Source: Bacillota bacterium
GTDB taxonomy: Bacteria > Bacillota_A > Clostridia > Acetivibrionales > DUMB01
Direction of reading: 5' to 3'
DNA length: 7,690 nucleotides
NCBI GenBank assembly: GCA_023621975.1
Contig: JAMOAC010000047.1
Coordinates: 1 to 7,690 of the forward strand
A program made the translations under genes and the position numbers. Shown piece after piece: positions 7,025 to 7,690 of the stretch. Positions within the stretch are counted from its first letter, which is position 1; each line of letters begins with the position of its first letter. The notes under the pieces were generated by a model. The model did not search any database. It saw only the letters and a program-made list of their open reading frames with translations, and was not told the DNA's origin.

Positions 7025-7041
7025 ATTCAGAAGTTTTCTGT
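7003..7041. repeat. 9-bp inverted repeat around the binding-protein promoter
   Basis: ACAGAAAAC (7003-7011) is the exact reverse complement of GTTTTCTGT (7033-7041), with a 21-bp spacer. The half-sites are 30 bp apart from start to start, close to three helical turns, and they flank the candidate -35 hexamer. This arrangement fits an operator bound by a dimer or by looping. AraC-family proteins more often use direct repeats, so the binder is not identified. Confidence 0.5.
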
Positions 7042-7083
7042 TGAGCGATCATAAGCATTTATTTTTTTAATGACCTTGCTCAA

Positions 7084-7171
7084 GCTGCCAAAGTGCTCTT
7101 CAGGCAGCGCCCACATACTGTTTTTTCAAATCCCTTTCCCGTGCTGCCCATAACCGCTCTTCAGGCAGCGG
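7084..7171. repeat. Two tandem related hairpins after the permease gene
   Basis: The 15-bp sequence GCTCTTCAGGCAGCG occurs at 7095-7109 and 7156-7170. Each copy is preceded by GCTGCC (7084-7089 and 7143-7148), which pairs with the GGCAGC inside the repeat, so two similar hairpins lie in tandem. The second copy can alternatively form CCGCT (7154-7158) with AGCGG (7167-7171). They start 11 bp past the permease stop on the minus strand. No clear U-run follows, so they are better viewed as mRNA-end stabilising or processing structures than as strong terminators. Confidence 0.65.
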
Positions 7172-7181
7172 CTTTTAGCAA

Positions 7182-7690
7182 CTATTCTTTCAAAGACCCA
7201 ATCATTGCCCCCTTGATGAAATACTTCTGGAAGAACGGGTAGGCAAATATTACGGGAAGTGTTGTAAATATAATCATTGAATACCTTAGCTGAAGGCTTG
7301 ACATTTGTTTTAAGAATGCTTCCTCTGCGTCACTCATTGGCAGCTTCGTAAAATCCACTGTTTGTTCTACCAGTACTCTTCTTAAATACATCTGAAGGGG
7401 CTGAAGTTCAACGTTGGGAAGGTAAACCATTGCATTGAACCAGCTGTTCCATATTCCTACAACGGTATATATTGAGATAACTGCCAGTATGGGCTTTGAC
7501 AGGGGCAGATATATTTTTGTAAGAATGGTGAAGTGGCTTGCCCCGTCCATAAAGGCGGATTCTTTTAATGTTACGGGAATTGATGTAAAGAAGGTCCTGG
7601 TAAGAATGATATTCCACACGCTGACTGCTCCCGGCAGAATCATTGCCCAAATGGTATTGTATATGCCAAGCTTTGTAATAAGCAGGAAGT
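7182..7690 (-). CDS. ABC transporter permease, LplC/YtcP-like (CUT1), C-terminal part
   Basis: The frame is open to the right edge, so the start lies outside the window; 168 residues are visible of a protein normally about 280-300 long. It is an inner-membrane permease subunit of a carbohydrate ABC importer. The EAA loop that contacts the ATPase is clear: E-S-A, then G four residues on, and I-Y-L-P at its end (around 7510-7570). Hydrophobic stretches that read as membrane helices lie before it (IYNTIWAMILPGAVSVWNII), after it (PILAVISIYTVVGIWNSWF) and near the end (LRYSMIIFTTLPVIFAYPFF). The C-terminus, YFIKGAMIGSLKE, is typical of LplC/YtcP proteins. An ATG at 7641-7643 is internal and not the start. 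The partner permease is probably just beyond the right edge. No ATPase is visible, which fits the use of a shared MsmX-type ATPase. Confidence 0.93.
   Translation of the reverse strand, partial: FLLITKLGIYNTIWAMILPGAVSVWNIILTRTFFTSIPVTLKESAFMDGASHFTILTKIYLPLSKPILAVISIYTVVGIWNSWFNAMVYLPNVELQPLQMYLRRVLVEQTVDFTKLPMSDAEEAFLKQMSSLQLRYSMIIFTTLPVIFAYPFFQKYFIKGAMIGSLKE

Noticed and set aside
7061..7068. T-run (ATTTTTTT) as an intrinsic terminator U-tract
   Set aside because: The run is on the + strand, where no upstream gene needs terminating; on the minus strand it reads as an A-run.
7408..7650. 80-residue minus-strand ORF overlapping the permease
   Set aside because: It is an out-of-frame reading of the permease gene, whose own frame shows the EAA loop and membrane helices.

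Overview
The window looks like a carbohydrate-uptake and carbohydrate-processing locus from a moderately low-GC Firmicute, most likely a Clostridia member. The reasons are strong GGAGG/GGGGG Shine-Dalgarno sites, a CUT1-type ABC system of the LplA/LplC (YtcQ/YtcP) kind, a large membrane-tethered AraC-type regulator, and GC-rich GGGACC/GGTCCC palindromic repeats of a kind I associate with clostridial genomes (from memory, not searched). Nothing in the sequence fixes the species.

Layout: the left edge (1-90, + strand) holds the last 29 codons of an unidentified gene. It converges on the rest of the window, which is all on the minus strand. A long hairpin at 107-160 looks like a shared terminator. 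In transcription order on the minus strand, from the right edge leftwards, come: (i) the C-terminal 168 residues of an ABC sugar permease (7182-7690, running off the edge); (ii) a 543-residue lipoprotein solute-binding protein (5338-6969); (iii) a 738-residue two-TM AraC-family regulator (2969-5185); (iv) an 837-residue cytoplasmic protein that I can assign to no named family but that looks like an alpha/alpha-barrel carbohydrate-active enzyme (273-2786).

The gaps of 212, 152 and 182 bp between these genes are all structured. The permease/binding-protein gap carries two related hairpins plus a 9-bp inverted repeat around a candidate promoter. The binding-protein/regulator gap carries a 15-bp hairpin directly upstream of a TGGTATAAT extended -10 element. 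The regulator/enzyme gap carries a cluster of three about 30-bp GC-rich repeat units, two of which form a 21-bp stem just ahead of the enzyme's ribosome binding site.

Working model (inference): the regulator senses an extracellular or cell-surface glycan signal through its extracytoplasmic domain and controls the locus. The lipoprotein and permeases import an oligosaccharide, with energy from an ATPase encoded elsewhere, since none is visible here. The unexported 837-residue protein then acts on the imported sugar in the cytoplasm. That protein is the most likely source of undescribed biology in this window. I saw no tRNA, rRNA, CRISPR array, transposase or phage gene.
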